64,000 bases of DNA from Cohnella rhizosphaerae (GCF_029525575.1 NZ_JAPDIA010000008.1:930001-994000); one strand, 5' to 3'. Shown: positions 28,854 through 39,453, counted from the stretch's first letter. Translations and numbers: made by a program. Notes: generated by a model from the letters alone, not told the origin.

Positions 28854-29993
28854 ATGAAAATCACGAAGGTCGAAGCCATACCGGTTCGTCAGAAAAACGA
28901 CGTTCAGTTAAACAACGACAGTGCCCAGGATGGTATTATCATCAAGGTTCATACCGATGAAGGCATTGTCGGCTACGGCGAGGTGGATTCCGCGCCTTGG
29001 GTCGTTAAAGCGATCATCGAGTCGCCCTCGTCCCATCGGATTTGCCGCGGACTAGGCGAGATGATCCTGGGTGAAGATCCGTTCGAGATCGAACGTATAT
29101 GGGAAAAAATGTACGTCGGCAGCCAGTTCTACGGCAGACGGGGCGTCGTCGTCCATGCGATGAGCGGAATCGATATCGCCTTGTGGGATATCATGGGCAA
29201 AGCGCTGGGCCTGCCGATCTATAAGCTGCTCGGCGGCGCCCAACGCGGGAAGGTGCGGGCCTATGCGAGTACGCTTATGCCGTATTCCCCCCAGGAAGCC
29301 TCTGACGAAACGCGTAAATGGGTCGAGCAGGGGTACACGGCGATTAAGCTTGGATGGGGCGGATTCGAACAAGGCAATCGCGAGATCGTCGAATTGGTCA
29401 AAGCATCCCGCGAGGCCGCCGGTCCGAACACCGATCTACTGTTCGACCTCGGATTTATTCCGTCCGACGATCATCCGATCGATGCCGCCTCCCGCATGGC
29501 GCTTATTCAAGAGCTGGAGCCTTATAAACCCTACTGGATCGAAGAGCCGCTTTTCGCCGACGATTACGACGGCTACCGCAAGCTGGCCGAATCGACGAAT
29601 ATTCGCATTGCAGGAGGCGAAAACGAAACGACGAGATACGGGTTCAGGCAGTTGATCGAGCAAGGCGGCGTCGACATCGTGCAGCCGGACGTGACCCGAT
29701 GCGGGGGCTTGACCGAGGCCAAGAAAATCGCCCAGCTCGCCCACGCGCATCATCTGACCTGCGTTCCGCATGCCTGGAGCAGCGGCATCGTGATCGCGGC
29801 TTCGCTGCACCTCATTACGGCAATCCCCAATGGCAGTCTGCTGGAATATTGCGTCGCAGAAACGCCGATTCGCCAGGAATTGCTGCAAAGCGACATCCGC
29901 GTCCGGGACGGCTATGCGCAAGTGAGCGACAAGCCTGGCCTGGGGATCGAAATTAACGAAGCGGCGCTCGAAAAATACCGTTGCGACCGTTAG
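28854..29993 (+). CDS. Enolase superfamily sugar acid dehydratase-like enzyme (mandelate racemase subgroup), copy A
   Basis: 379 residues. Putative catalytic and Mg2+ sites are visible: K165 in AIKLGWGG, D198 in LLFDLGF, E231 in WIEEP, E256 in AGGENE and the general base His306 in VPHAWSSG. The Lys/His pair and KLGWG motif place it in the mandelate-racemase subgroup, mostly acid sugar dehydratases or epimerases. The GGAGG site 9 nt before ATG 28854 fixes the start; longer upstream frames are not needed. It is probably the step after oxidation of the sugar by a neighbouring dehydrogenase. Confidence 0.85.
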   Translation: MKITKVEAIPVRQKNDVQLNNDSAQDGIIIKVHTDEGIVGYGEVDSAPWVVKAIIESPSSHRICRGLGEMILGEDPFEIERIWEKMYVGSQFYGRRGVVVHAMSGIDIALWDIMGKALGLPIYKLLGGAQRGKVRAYASTLMPYSPQEASDETRKWVEQGYTAIKLGWGGFEQGNREIVELVKASREAAGPNTDLLFDLGFIPSDDHPIDAASRMALIQELEPYKPYWIEEPLFADDYDGYRKLAESTNIRIAGGENETTRYGFRQLIEQGGVDIVQPDVTRCGGLTEAKKIAQLAHAHHLTCVPHAWSSGIVIAASLHLITAIPNGSLLEYCVAETPIRQELLQSDIRVRDGYAQVSDKPGLGIEINEAALEKYRCDR

Positions 29994-30052
29994 TTCATTT
30001 GCCGCGCTAAGCGCGGATCTTACCGAATCGTCCAAGAAAGAAGGCGTGCGTC

Positions 30053-31063
30053 ATGGAAACGAGAGCATGGGTATGGAACGGATCGCTCGTTCCCGAACTC
30101 ACATCCCTGGAATTGCCGGAGCTGCGGGAATATGACGTCATGGTAAAAGTACGGTCGATCGGCATTTGCGCGACGGATTTGCACATTATGAATCGTTCCG
30201 TTTCGTTTGCGGAGCCGCCGTATGCGCTCGGGCATGAAGCGGCAGGCGAAGTCGTTCGGGTCGGCGCAGGCGTCACGCGAATTCAAGTCGGGGAGCGCTG
30301 CGCGCTGGATCCGAGCGTCGGCTGCGGCAGCTGCGATGTATGCCTGGCAGGCGACAAGCATCAATGCGCGCATAGTGGGGAGTACGGCTTGAATCGGTCG
30401 GGCTTCTGGCAGGAGCATGTGATCGTTTCGGAGAAAAACGTGTATGTGCTGCCCGAATCGATCGGATTCGACGAAGCCTCGCAGGCTGAAACGATTCATG
30501 TTTGTCTGGGCGGGATGGATAAGGTCCGTCTGCGTGCGGGCGAGACGGCGATCATTATCGGCGATGGTCCGACCGGATTGTTTTTCGCCCGGTTATGCAA
30601 GATTATGGGAGTTTCGCGTTTAACGGTTGCCGGCACGCGGCCAAGGCGGCTTGAACTGGCCCTGGCTTACGGCGCGGATGAAGCGATTAATATAATAGAG
30701 CAAGACTTGTTATCCGTTGCCGTGCAACAAAGCTACGATGTCGTTATCGAAGCGGTAGGCAAACCGGAAACGATTCAGCTTGCCCAGCGGTTCGTTGCCA
30801 ACCGGGGACGCGTGCTGCTGTTCGGACTTCCGGCACGAAAGGTCGAAGTGGATGTCTTGGATCTCATTCTGCGCGAAGTGACTTGCATAGGCAGCGCGAA
30901 CGCGCCGCAGGTATGGCCGCGGGTCATCGCGCTGCTTGCTTCAGGTTCAATTGACGTCAAGCCGATGATTACGAACCGCTATCCTTATGAACAACTGGAT
31001 CAAGCGATTAATTGCGCGATGTCCGGCGGAGACGAAACGATCAAGGTCATCGTGGACAATTAA
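30053..31063 (+). CDS. Zinc-dependent alcohol dehydrogenase (MDR family)
   Basis: 336 residues. The catalytic zinc region (GICATDLH, GHEAAGEV) and the structural-zinc cysteines (CGSCDVCLAGDKHQC) are present, followed by the Rossmann motif IIGDGPTGLFFARL. The sorbitol/threonine dehydrogenase-like pattern suggests oxidation of a polyol or sugar. It is in the same direction as the dehydratase with a short gap, so likely co-transcribed and acting in the same catabolic route. Confidence 0.9.
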   Translation: METRAWVWNGSLVPELTSLELPELREYDVMVKVRSIGICATDLHIMNRSVSFAEPPYALGHEAAGEVVRVGAGVTRIQVGERCALDPSVGCGSCDVCLAGDKHQCAHSGEYGLNRSGFWQEHVIVSEKNVYVLPESIGFDEASQAETIHVCLGGMDKVRLRAGETAIIIGDGPTGLFFARLCKIMGVSRLTVAGTRPRRLELALAYGADEAINIIEQDLLSVAVQQSYDVVIEAVGKPETIQLAQRFVANRGRVLLFGLPARKVEVDVLDLILREVTCIGSANAPQVWPRVIALLASGSIDVKPMITNRYPYEQLDQAINCAMSGGDETIKVIVDN

Positions 31064-31080
31064 CGAGTGGAGGGATAGAT

Positions 31081-31323
31081 ATGCCTAACATTGGTTCCGC
31101 CGGTTTGATACTTCTTGTTTTAGTGGCGTTGTTATTATTCGGTCCAAGCAAGCTCCCCGCGCTGGGAAGCGCCTTCGGACGCACGCTGCGCGAATTCAGG
31201 AGCGGGTCGAAGGAGCTGTTGGCCGACCCGGAGACGGAGCGGCATGAAGAACGTGAAGCGCAGCCGATGTCGACAAAAAATAAGACAGATCAACCGGTCC
31301 TCCCCCGTGCCGACCGATCATAA
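31081..31323 (+). CDS. tatA: Twin-arginine translocase subunit TatA
   Basis: 80 residues. One N-terminal membrane helix (AGLILLVLVALLLF), the signature FGPSKLPALG, then the amphipathic helix GRTLREFRSGSKEL and a charged tail match Firmicute TatA proteins. The ATG 31081 follows GGAGGG. TatA multimers form the translocation pore with TatC; no tatC is seen here. It lies in the first sugar island, which also encodes a Tat-signal beta-helix protein (16508-18460), so it may be a dedicated or duplicated subunit for that substrate. Confidence 0.93.
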   Translation: MPNIGSAGLILLVLVALLLFGPSKLPALGSAFGRTLREFRSGSKELLADPETERHEEREAQPMSTKNKTDQPVLPRADRS

Positions 31324-31346
31324 ACCAACAGAAGAGGAGGGGTGTC

Positions 31347-32450
31347 ATGAAAAAGAGAGTCGCAGCCGTCATTACGGAATTTTGGGATATTTGCCACGCC
31401 GACGTCATCATCACGAAAATGCTTGAGGGGTTTCGACTGGATGGCAGGTTGTACCGATCGACGCTGGAGATCGCGGCCATTTACGTGGATCAGTTTCCGG
31501 AAAACGACTTGAGCCGCGAGCTGGCTGCCAAGCATGGCATCCCGATCTTGCCAAGCATCCGGGAAACGCTACTTGTCGGCAGCGATTCTTTTGATATAGA
31601 CGGCATTCTCATTATCGGGGAACACGGCGATTATCTCGATAATGAGATCGGACAGACCCTGTACCCTCGCCGCCGTTTTTTCGAGGAATGCCTGAACGTG
31701 ATGCTGGAGTTCGACCGAATCGTCCCCGTATTCTCGGACAAAGGCTTTGCGGTCATCCAGGAAGACATCGCGTGGATGTACGGGCAGATCAAAACGCGCC
31801 AGATCCCATTCATGTCCAGCTCGGTCGTCCCTTATTCGCGTACGCGGCCATCCGTAGAGCCGTTTCCGGCAGGCTCTCCGCTGCATAAGATGTTCGGGTT
31901 TGCTTACGGCCCTTTAGAACGGTACATGTATCATACGATCGAGATGATGCAATCGGTCGGAGAGCGCCGCGCATGCGGCGAGTCGGGCATTCGAAGCGTT
32001 CGGGCTTATAAAGGGAAAGCGGCGATAGCGCAGCTGTTGTCGGAAGATTGGAACGGCTTGTATCGGACGCTTGGCGGATTTATCAACCTTCGCGATCTCG
32101 ATGCATTTCCGGACGAGGTAATCGAACCCGCATTCGTAGAGATTTACTACGCGGACGGTTTACGGTCCGGCATCGCGACAAGCAATCCCGAAGTGTTGAC
32201 GTTCGCCTCCGCCTATCAAGTGTATGCTCATGAATCTCCGATCTGCAGGGAATTTTTGCTGCAAGGGCAGAAGCCTTACATTCATTTTGGCCGGCTTGTG
32301 CTGGAGATCGAGAAATTTATTCATACGCGCAACCCGCCGCATGCGTTCGAACGCTCGCTACTCACCGCCGGCGCGCTCGATGCGTGCATGCGCTCGCTCG
32401 CGAGCGGAGGCGAGGCGATTGACACGCCGCACCTCCTCGTACAGTATTGA
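31347..32450 (+). CDS. Conserved-looking protein of unknown function
   Basis: 367 residues, intact, no signal peptide or membrane segment. I do not recognise the family. It begins RVAAVITEFWDICHADVIITKM, with a Rossmann-like alternation of strands and helices, IIGEHGDYLDNEIG, and PFMSSSVVPYSRTRP. The last third has helices including FGRLVLEIEKFIHTRN. The gene is 24 nt after tatA and ends before a terminator, so it is the last gene of the island. Its position suggests a metabolic or regulatory role in the same pathway. Confidence 0.6.
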   Translation: MKKRVAAVITEFWDICHADVIITKMLEGFRLDGRLYRSTLEIAAIYVDQFPENDLSRELAAKHGIPILPSIRETLLVGSDSFDIDGILIIGEHGDYLDNEIGQTLYPRRRFFEECLNVMLEFDRIVPVFSDKGFAVIQEDIAWMYGQIKTRQIPFMSSSVVPYSRTRPSVEPFPAGSPLHKMFGFAYGPLERYMYHTIEMMQSVGERRACGESGIRSVRAYKGKAAIAQLLSEDWNGLYRTLGGFINLRDLDAFPDEVIEPAFVEIYYADGLRSGIATSNPEVLTFASAYQVYAHESPICREFLLQGQKPYIHFGRLVLEIEKFIHTRNPPHAFERSLLTAGALDACMRSLASGGEAIDTPHLLVQY

Positions 32451-32469
32451 TCGGCAAGATATGGAAGCC

Positions 32470-32502
32470 GAGCAGTTGCCGATGGGGCAGCTGCTTTTTT
32501 TA
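32470..32502 (+). terminator. Terminator ending the first sugar island
   Basis: AGCAGTTGCC pairs with GGCAGCTGCT (one G-T pair), followed by T7. It lies about 20 nt after the last gene. Confidence 0.85.
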
Positions 32503-32610
32503 GTTTGACCCTTGACTGCCGGCTTGGCGATAATTTTTGAAGTCCAGCTTCGCCGCGGTTCTTGAAAGAGATTGACGGCGCTTGAGAAATCACATATATT
32601 ATCTTTAAAT

Positions 32611-32621
32611 TGGTCAGACAA
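32611..32621. promoter_or_regulatory. FadR/GntR-type operator candidate
   Basis: TGGTCAGACAA fits the FadR-subfamily pattern TNGTNNNACNA and lies just downstream of an AT-rich stretch. No FadR-type gene is in the window. It may control transcription towards 33132, or be a chance match. Confidence 0.3.
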
Positions 32622-32752
32622 CTTACCTAAGATAGGAATGGATTCCGTTCGCTGTAATCGCTTACGTTATGCGAAAGGTTTCTTCAAAAATTAGGTTCAT
32701 GAGCCAACTCCGACCATTTTGCCAAACCACCGCACAAACTTGCCAAGCAGAA

Positions 32753-32878
32753 GGACTCAGGGGCCGTTATTTGCAGGGTAATCGGCCTTTTAGCGGGGGA
32801 TGTGGACTCAGCAGCCGTTATTCTCGCTAAAGTAACGGTTTAGGCGCATGAATGATCGGGTTAACGGCCCTCCAGTCC
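32753..32878. repeat. GGACTCAG-CCGTTAT dispersed repeat with inverted copy
   Basis: Two direct copies, GGACTCAGGGGCCGTTAT (32753-32770) and GGACTCAGCAGCCGTTAT (32804-32821), are followed by an inverted relative AACGGCCCTCCAGTCC (32863-32878). The set could fold into a hairpin. It resembles dispersed intergenic repeats rather than coding sequence. Confidence 0.55.
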
Positions 32879-32941
32879 GCGAACGGCCGCAAAGTGTCTA
32901 TCATGCCAATAATAAAGGCGCTGGAGTCCGCCGGCCAACCG

Positions 32942-33063
32942 CGCAGCCGTTCGGCAACCGCATTCTCGCAGTCCGCCGTCCAACCGCAGCCGTTCGGCAA
33001 CCGCATTCTTGCAGTCCGCCGGCCAACCGCAGCCGTTCGGCAACCGCGTTCCTGCCGCCTGCC
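32942..33063. repeat. 43-bp tandem repeat, nearly three copies
   Basis: Units start at 32942, 32985 and 33028, each beginning CGCAGCCGTTCGGCAACCGC. The third is diverged after about 22 bp. The period is not a multiple of three, so it is not a protein repeat. Part of the unit (AGTCCGCCGGCCAAC) also precedes the first copy. Confidence 0.85.
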
Positions 33064-33131
33064 GCCGACCCAGGCGCCAGCGCAACCGCACAGCAGCCGG
33101 AGCAAGCATCGAAAAGGGGATAACGCCGCAA

Positions 33132-34639
33132 ATGAGCAAAGCTGAACTGATCGTCGACAAACATTTCGTCATTGGTACCGTGGATCCCAGACTGTACGGC
33201 TCGTTCATCGAGCATGTCGGCCGGGCGGTATATGGCGGCATCTATGAGCCGGGACATCCGGAGGCGAACGCCCAAGGCTTCCGGAAGGACGTTATGGCAT
33301 TGGTCCGGGAGCTGGGCGTTCCGATCATCCGTTATCCCGGCGGCAACTTCGTGTCCGGCTACGAGTGGGAGGACGGCGTCGGTCCCGTCGCGTCGCGCAA
33401 GCGCAGGCTCGACCTGGCCTGGGGGGGCCCTGGAGACGAACGAAGTCGGCACCAACGAGTTCGCCGCATGGGCGCGCTCGGTCGGCGCCGACGTGATGAT
33501 GGCCGTTAACCTGGGCACGCGCGGACCCGCGGATGCGCGCAATCTCATCGAATATTGCAATCATCCCGGCGGCACGTACTGGAGCGACCTGCGCAGATCG
33601 CACGGGCAGGAAGCGCCGCACGGTTTCAAGACCTGGTGCCTGGGCAACGAGATGGACGGACCCTGGCAGATCGGTCACAAGACGGCGAACGAATACGGAC
33701 GCACGGCGCTCGAGACGGCGAAGCTCATGAAATGGGTCGATCCGTCGATCGAATTGGTCGCCTGCGGCAGCTCGATGCGCGACATGCCGACATTCGGCGA
33801 GTGGGAAGCGACGGTGCTGGACCATACGTACGAGCAGGTCGACTATCTGTCGCTCCATACGTACTACGGGAACCGCAAGGACGACACCGCCAGCTTCGTC
33901 GCGAAGACGCTGGAGATGGACGACTACATTCATTCCGTCATCGCGGTCTGCGATTACATGAAGGCCAAGAAGCGGAGCAAAAAGCAGATGATGCTCTCCT
34001 TCGACGAGTGGAACGTCTGGTACCACAGCGCGGAAGCGGACCGCCAGCTCGAGCGCTGGACGATCGCCCCTCCGCAGATCGAAGACATATACACGCACGA
34101 GGATGCGATCGTAGTCGGCTGCATGATCATCTCGCTGCTGAAGCGCGCGGACCGCATTCGGATGGCGTGCATCGCCCAGCTCGTGAACGTGATCGCGCCG
34201 ATCATGACCGAGAATAACGGCATCGCGTGGCGGCAGACGATTTTTTTACCCTTACCTGCATGCGTCGATGTACGGCCGGGGCGTCTCGTTGAAGCCGATC
34301 GTTCAAAGTCCTAAGTACGATTGCGCGCAATTCACGGACGTCCCGTGCCTGGAGTCGGCCGTCGTCTACGACGAGGAAGCCGGGCAGCTGACGATTTTCG
34401 CGGTCAATCGCGATCTGACGGAGACGCTTGAGGTCGAAGCGGACCTGCGGCAGTTCGCCGGCTACCGGGTCGTCGAACATCTGGCGCTGACCCATGCGGA
34501 TCCGAAAGCAAGGAATACGGCGAGCGAGCCGTTCAACGTAACGCCGCATGCCGAGAGCGGCACCGCGCTTCGCGACGGGCGCCTGCACGCGAGACTGCCG
34601 CAGCTGTCCTGGAACGTCATTCGATTAAAAAAAGCGTAA
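33132..34639 (+). CDS. GH51 alpha-L-arabinofuranosidase (two frameshifts)
   Basis: The reconstructed length is 501 residues, normal for the intracellular family. YGSFIEHVGRAVYGG at the N-terminus, RYPGGNFVSGY, the acid/base Glu173 in CLGNEMDGPW and the nucleophile Glu292 in SFDEWNVW are all visible. Breaks occur at G7 33421-33427 and T7 34251-34257; one base less at each restores the frame. No signal peptide is present, so it trims imported arabino-oligosaccharides in the cytoplasm. The ATG 33132 follows AAAAGGGGA. It opens the second sugar island. Confidence 0.92.
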
Positions 34640-34691
34640 CCGTTCTATAGCGACCGCTTGCTGCCGGCAGGCGAAGTGGAGGCGACGAGCC

Positions 34692-35891
34692 ATGAGGAGC
34701 GACGACTTCGAGCGCGTCGAGAAGATCGTAAAAGCCGGCGGCACCGTCGGAGAGGACTGCGATTATACGGCGATCAGGGCCGCGCTCGACGACATCGCGG
34801 ATCATTCCGCCCGGAAGCGATACGTGCTGCGGATTATGAACGGCACCTACGATGTCTCGAACGACGGCGCCCTTTACCTGGGTTTGAAAAATTACGTGGA
34901 GCTCGTCGGACAATCCCGCGGCGGCGTGCGAATCGTCAAACGGGACGACGAGTACAGCGACGCGAAAAGCGTGTTCGACACGGCCTGCTACGGACAACGG
35001 ATCGAATACGCCTCGCTCCGGAATCTGACCATCGTCAGCTATAATTTGAAGGCGCCCGTGCATATCGACGACGAACACGTGCAGGGAACGATCGAACTCG
35101 TCGACTGCACGCTGATCAACGAAAACACGCCGGACATGGGCAATTATCAAAACGGACTCGCTTGCGGACTGCGGCAAGGCCAAAGGGTCGTCGCCAGAGG
35201 CGTCCATTCCAACGGCATGCTCTGGATGCATAACGGCTTCGAGCCTTACGCCGGCGAAGGCTGCCGATTCGAGCTTTACAACTGTATTTGTACTCATATC
35301 GTGGTCGGCGATCTGATCACCTACGGCAGAGACACCGTCGTCGTCGAGGGCTGCAGAGCCGAATTTCTGCGTTATCTTTACCTGAAAGACGTCGCGCCGC
35401 AGCGGCTTCGTTCCTACGTCCAGGCCAGCTTTACCTTTGAGCTCCGCGGCAATTCGATCGATTATGTGGAAGCCGTCACGACGACGGATCTCGGCTACAC
35501 TTCCGTTCCCACCGCCTTCGACGAGCTGTGCGAAGGCAAATGGTCCATCTGCGATCCTTCGTTACACCGGTTCGTCCGGAACATCGGTACGGCGCGGATC
35601 GGCAAAGGGAGCCCGGTCGCGCTGATCGGGGACGGGGTGAAGCCTTGGACATTCGGCGAACGGCTGTACGGAACGGCGTTGGACGCGATCTCGCCGGGAT
35701 CGTACGGGATCGTCCAGGACCGCGGCGTCGTTTTTCTTCCCGCTCATCCGGCTTATGATCTTGCCGAGGAAGAGCCGGTCGAACTGGACGCGTCTGGCCG
35801 GGCCGTTCGGCAAGGCAGCGGCATGAAAGCCGGCGTCGCCCGAGGCTGGTATGCGCCTGGCGACCGCCTTTTAAAAATCAGACTGACATAG
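34692..35891 (+). CDS. Right-handed beta-helix-like protein, no signal peptide
   Basis: 399 residues, intact. The N-terminus (GGTVGEDCDYTAIRAALDDI, then RYVLRIMNGTYD) has the pattern of pectinesterase/pectate-lyase-superfamily beta-helix proteins. Repeating short strands (LRNLTIVSYN, IELVDCTLIN) follow. No export signal is seen, so it probably acts inside the cell. No catalytic motif can be assigned with confidence; a carbohydrate esterase, lyase or epimerase role is possible. It follows GH51 by 52 nt and precedes a terminator, so the two probably form one operon. Confidence 0.6.
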   Translation: MRSDDFERVEKIVKAGGTVGEDCDYTAIRAALDDIADHSARKRYVLRIMNGTYDVSNDGALYLGLKNYVELVGQSRGGVRIVKRDDEYSDAKSVFDTACYGQRIEYASLRNLTIVSYNLKAPVHIDDEHVQGTIELVDCTLINENTPDMGNYQNGLACGLRQGQRVVARGVHSNGMLWMHNGFEPYAGEGCRFELYNCICTHIVVGDLITYGRDTVVVEGCRAEFLRYLYLKDVAPQRLRSYVQASFTFELRGNSIDYVEAVTTTDLGYTSVPTAFDELCEGKWSICDPSLHRFVRNIGTARIGKGSPVALIGDGVKPWTFGERLYGTALDAISPGSYGIVQDRGVVFLPAHPAYDLAEEEPVELDASGRAVRQGSGMKAGVARGWYAPGDRLLKIRLT

Positions 35892-35922
35892 TCTCCCCCT
35901 CAGAATTAATCGATTGCCTCGT

Positions 35923-35964
35923 TCGAAAGAGCCGATTCATTAACCGAATAGGCTCTTTCTCTTT
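35923..35964 (+). terminator. Terminator after the beta-helix gene
   Basis: GAAAGAGCC (35925-35933) pairs with GGCTCTTTC (35951-35959), with further ATTC/GAAT pairing inside, followed by TCTTT. Confidence 0.8.
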
Positions 35965-36000
35965 ACCTGCTCATGCATCTTGAAGAATGAGGTGTGCGCC

Positions 36001-37645
36001 ATGATCAAGGTCATCATCGTGGAAGACGAGATGCTGGTGCGAATCGGCCTGAAAAACTCGATCGAATGGTCAAAGCTGGACATGGAGGTAATCGCGGACT
36101 TCTCGAACGGACAAGCGGCCTGGGACTTCTATGCACAGGCCAAGCCCGATCTTATTCTGACCGACATCCGAATGCCCAATATGGACGGCATGGAGCTGAT
36201 CTCCCGCATCAGGGAGAACGATGCGGAGACCAAGATCATCATTCTGACGGCTTACGAAGAGTTCGATTGGGTTCACAAGGCGATCCGATTCGGCGTGACG
36301 GACTATATCCTCAAGTTCAAAATGTCCATCGACGAGATGGAGAAGGTTCTGCAAAAAGTGCAGACCGAATTAAAAACGAAAAGCGCGCAATCTTCCCCCG
36401 GAGCCCCGGCACGACCTGCTTAACGCTATCAACCTCAAGGAAAACGCCATGAAGGATTATTTGTCTTACGGACGCTATTCGGATGCGGAATTCGCCGTTA
36501 TCGCGAAGGAGCTGCGCTTTCGTCTCCAGCCGGAGCGGCTCATCGTATGCGTCATGGCCATCGACAACTTCAAACAGATGGAAAGCAAATTCATGGACAG
36601 CCACGGGAATTTGATCCGTTTCAGCATTCTCAACATGATGAGCGAGCTGCTCGCCGGCTACAATCGCGGAGAGGTCATCTACGAGCGGGACGAGAAATAT
36701 ATTCTGGCGTTCAGCTTCCACGACATCGTCAGCGAGTCGAATATTTACCGGCAGCTGCAGGACATCCTTTCCCATATCAGCAGCGTCGTCAAAACTTACC
36801 TGAACGCCTCCGTCACTTTCGGAATCAGCTCGATCCACAACGGCTACGCCGCGCTCAAGCAGATGTACGTCGAGTGTCTTCGCATGCTGGACTTGCGATT
36901 CGTGCTCGGAAATGCGGCTTATATCCGATCCGATCTCATGAACGCGGAGCACATTACGAAAAGCGTAGCCGCGAAGCTCGGCAAGATGATTCGCGAACGC
37001 GAGCCCTTTAACGACCGGTACTTCAAAGAAATCGAAGCCGGAATCGAATCGCTCGGTCAACAGGAAAGCATCTCCAGGCAAGATATTCAGGTCATGATGA
37101 TACGCTGGATCCACTGGCCGACCGTCAATCTCAACTTTTATGCCGACGACATTTCCAGCATGGCGCTCGATTACGCCGGCCGAATCCATCAGAGCGCGAC
37201 GCTGGACGATCATATCGCCGTTTTTGCGCAATATTTGCGCCAGATTCAAAATTATCACCAGAAGAAAAAGGCGATCAGCAAAGAAATCGCCGATGCCGTC
37301 AAGTACATTCAGGCCCACTACGACCAGGACCTGTCCCTGCAGCAGCTGGCCGATCAAGTGCAAATGAATCCAAGCTACTTGAGCAGGCTGTTCAAAAAGC
37401 ATCTGCAGACGAGCTTTGTCGAGTATTTGAACGCTTATCGAATCGATATGGCCAAAAACCTGCTTATGAATACGCATTTAAAATCCTATGAGATCGCCGC
37501 AAAGACAGGATATAAGGACGACAGCTACTTCAGCCGAATTTTCAAACGGGTTACCGGCATGCGGCCCCATGAGTTCCGGATGCAATGGTTCGTGGACAGC
37601 AGGGAGGAAAGAGAAGATGGCGCGGATGATGCGACTGTTCAATAG
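36001..37645 (+). CDS. Response regulator, YesN/AraC family, second system (one frameshift)
   Basis: The reconstructed length is 547 residues. Receiver motifs are IVEDE, LTDIRMPN (phospho-Asp) and an unusual YILKFKM where YLLKP is usual; the conserved Lys is kept. The C-terminal AraC domain has LSLQQLADQVQMNPSYLSRLF and SYEIAAKTGYKDDSYFSRIFK. The join lies in the C-rich stretch at 36395-36407; one base less links the receiver part to HDLLNAINLKEN. It overlaps the start of the kinase gene by 29 nt. It probably activates the adjacent ABC transporter operon. Confidence 0.85.
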
Positions 37646-39453
37646 AGCGAACCGATATTCGCTGGCGAATCAATTGGTCTTCTCGTTCCTGATCATCTTT
37701 CTTTTTATTTTCACGATCAGCTCGCTGTTCGCTTATGTCGGCATCATGAACGTGCTCAAAAAAAAACGCGATCGAAACGAATCAACAGCAGTTCAAACAA
37801 AACGATTATAATTTGTCGGTGTTTGTCAACGAGGTGGACCAAGTTTCAAAACAGCTCTTTTTTAGAGGCCGAATTGCAAAATTTGATCAATTTCAAGAGC
37901 ATGAGAGAGTTGGACAGCGTCGTGCAGGTTTCGGCGGCGTTTCAATACTTCTCGGAAGCGCTCTCGGACAACCCTTTTATCGATTCGATCAGTTACTTTG
38001 GCGATAACGGCTTCATGATCCGAACGACCGCGCAAAGAAACGATATCTTGTTCGACTCGACCAGTAAAGTGAATGCCTTTTACCAAGCGCAAATTTACGG
38101 CAAAATGAGATCGGCCGCGCAGACGCTCGTCTGGTTCGGCGGCTTTACCGATCGGGATTTTGACATTGCCGATACGGGAACGCCGTCCGAAAAAGCGAAG
38201 AAGCCGACTCACTATATTACCGCCGCGCGCAGCTTTTACTCGAATAACCACTCGGCTACGCTTGTCCTCAATATGGACATGAGGTACTTCAACGATATCT
38301 ACAATCATGCCAACGATATTGAAAATAACGAGTTGTATCTGGTCGACGAATCGGGCCGCGTCGTATCCCACGGGAACGAAGAAAAAATCGGGCAAGCGGG
38401 GGGACGTTCCTGCGCAAGTTCATGATCCTGCGCGCATAAGCGACAAGTTTGCCAGCGAAGAAAGAAAAGGCAAACAAATCATGTCGTATCGGATTAACGC
38501 GTTGGATTGGATCCTGGTCAACGAAATTCCCGTAAGTTTATTCATCCGGGATATTTTGACCTTGAGACTCATCGTCGTGACGATGTTTATTTTCAGTTTG
38601 GCATCGGCGGCCATTCTCTCGAAATATTGGATCCGCAGAATAACGAGGCCGCTTAACAGTCTGACGACCGTCGTCAGAAGGATGGGGCAAGGCAATCTGG
38701 GACTCACGCTGGAGCTGGATCTAAAAAACGAACTCGGGATTCTCATCGCGCAATTCAATAAAATGTCCCGGAATATTCAAGAACTGATCGAGCAGAAGGA
38801 ATCCATTCAGGAAGAAAAGCGGACGATCGAGATCGGCGCGCTGCAGTCGCAGATCAACCCCCACTTTTTCTACAACACGTTAAATACGATCAAATGGATG
38901 GCCATCATGGTCAAGGCGGACAATATCGTCGAGAGCATCGCGACGTTAGGCGATTATTTGCAGCCGATGTTTAAACAAGGCATGCTCTGCAACATTCGCG
39001 AAGAGATCGATTATATCGAAAACTATATCAAGATTATGAATTATCGCATGGCGGGCGGCGTAAAACTCCAAAAAAAACATTTCCTCGAAAGTGATGGACC
39101 GCCAGTGTCTCCGTTTTCTGCTCCAGCCCTTGGTCGAAAACGCGATTACGCACGGTTTGAAAAATCGCAACGGCGGTACGATTACGATTACGGCCGAGGA
39201 AAATAACAACGAAATTGTCTGGACGCTATCCGATAATGGCGAAGGCATGTCCGAAGCGAAGCTGCAGGAGGTAAGGGAATCTCTCGTCCATGGCCGCAGC
39301 GAACCCGCTTCAGAAAAGAAGGGTATCGGCCTATACAATACGAATCGCAGAATCCAGCTTCACTTCGGCGACCGTCATGGCATCGTCATTCATAGCGAAC
39401 AGCAGGCGGGAACCGAATTGAAATTCACGATCCCAAAAGTGCAACAAACGTAA
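37617..39453 (+). CDS. Sensor histidine kinase, YesM family, second system (four frameshifts)
   Basis: The reconstructed length is 610 residues. Two membrane helices (SFLIIFLFIFTISSLFAYV near the start and LIVVTMFIFSLASAAIL) flank an extracellular sensor domain. HAMP, QSQINPHFFYNTLN (phospho-His), QPLVENAITHG, DNGEGM and KGIGLYNTNRRI follow. Breaks are at A9 37758-37766, T6 37858-37863, G6 38398-38403 and A8 39070-39077; each is repaired by one base less. It is encoded just after its partner regulator and before the transporter it likely controls. Confidence 0.85.

Larger units (their letters stand above)
32503..33131. other. Long non-coding gap before GH51
   Basis: No supported gene. It contains an AT-rich promoter-like part (32590-32610), a FadR-type operator candidate, a GGACTCAG repeat family with an inverted partner, and a 43-bp tandem repeat. 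The apparent open frames change with the repeats and have no recognisable protein. Confidence 0.6.

Noticed and set aside
32942..33063. CRISPR array
   Set aside because: The units are directly adjacent with no unique spacers, so this is a plain tandem repeat.
32852..33145. Apparent protein repeats in the 32.9-33.1 kb gap
   Set aside because: The 43-bp repeat is not a multiple of three, and no ribosome site or family match is seen.
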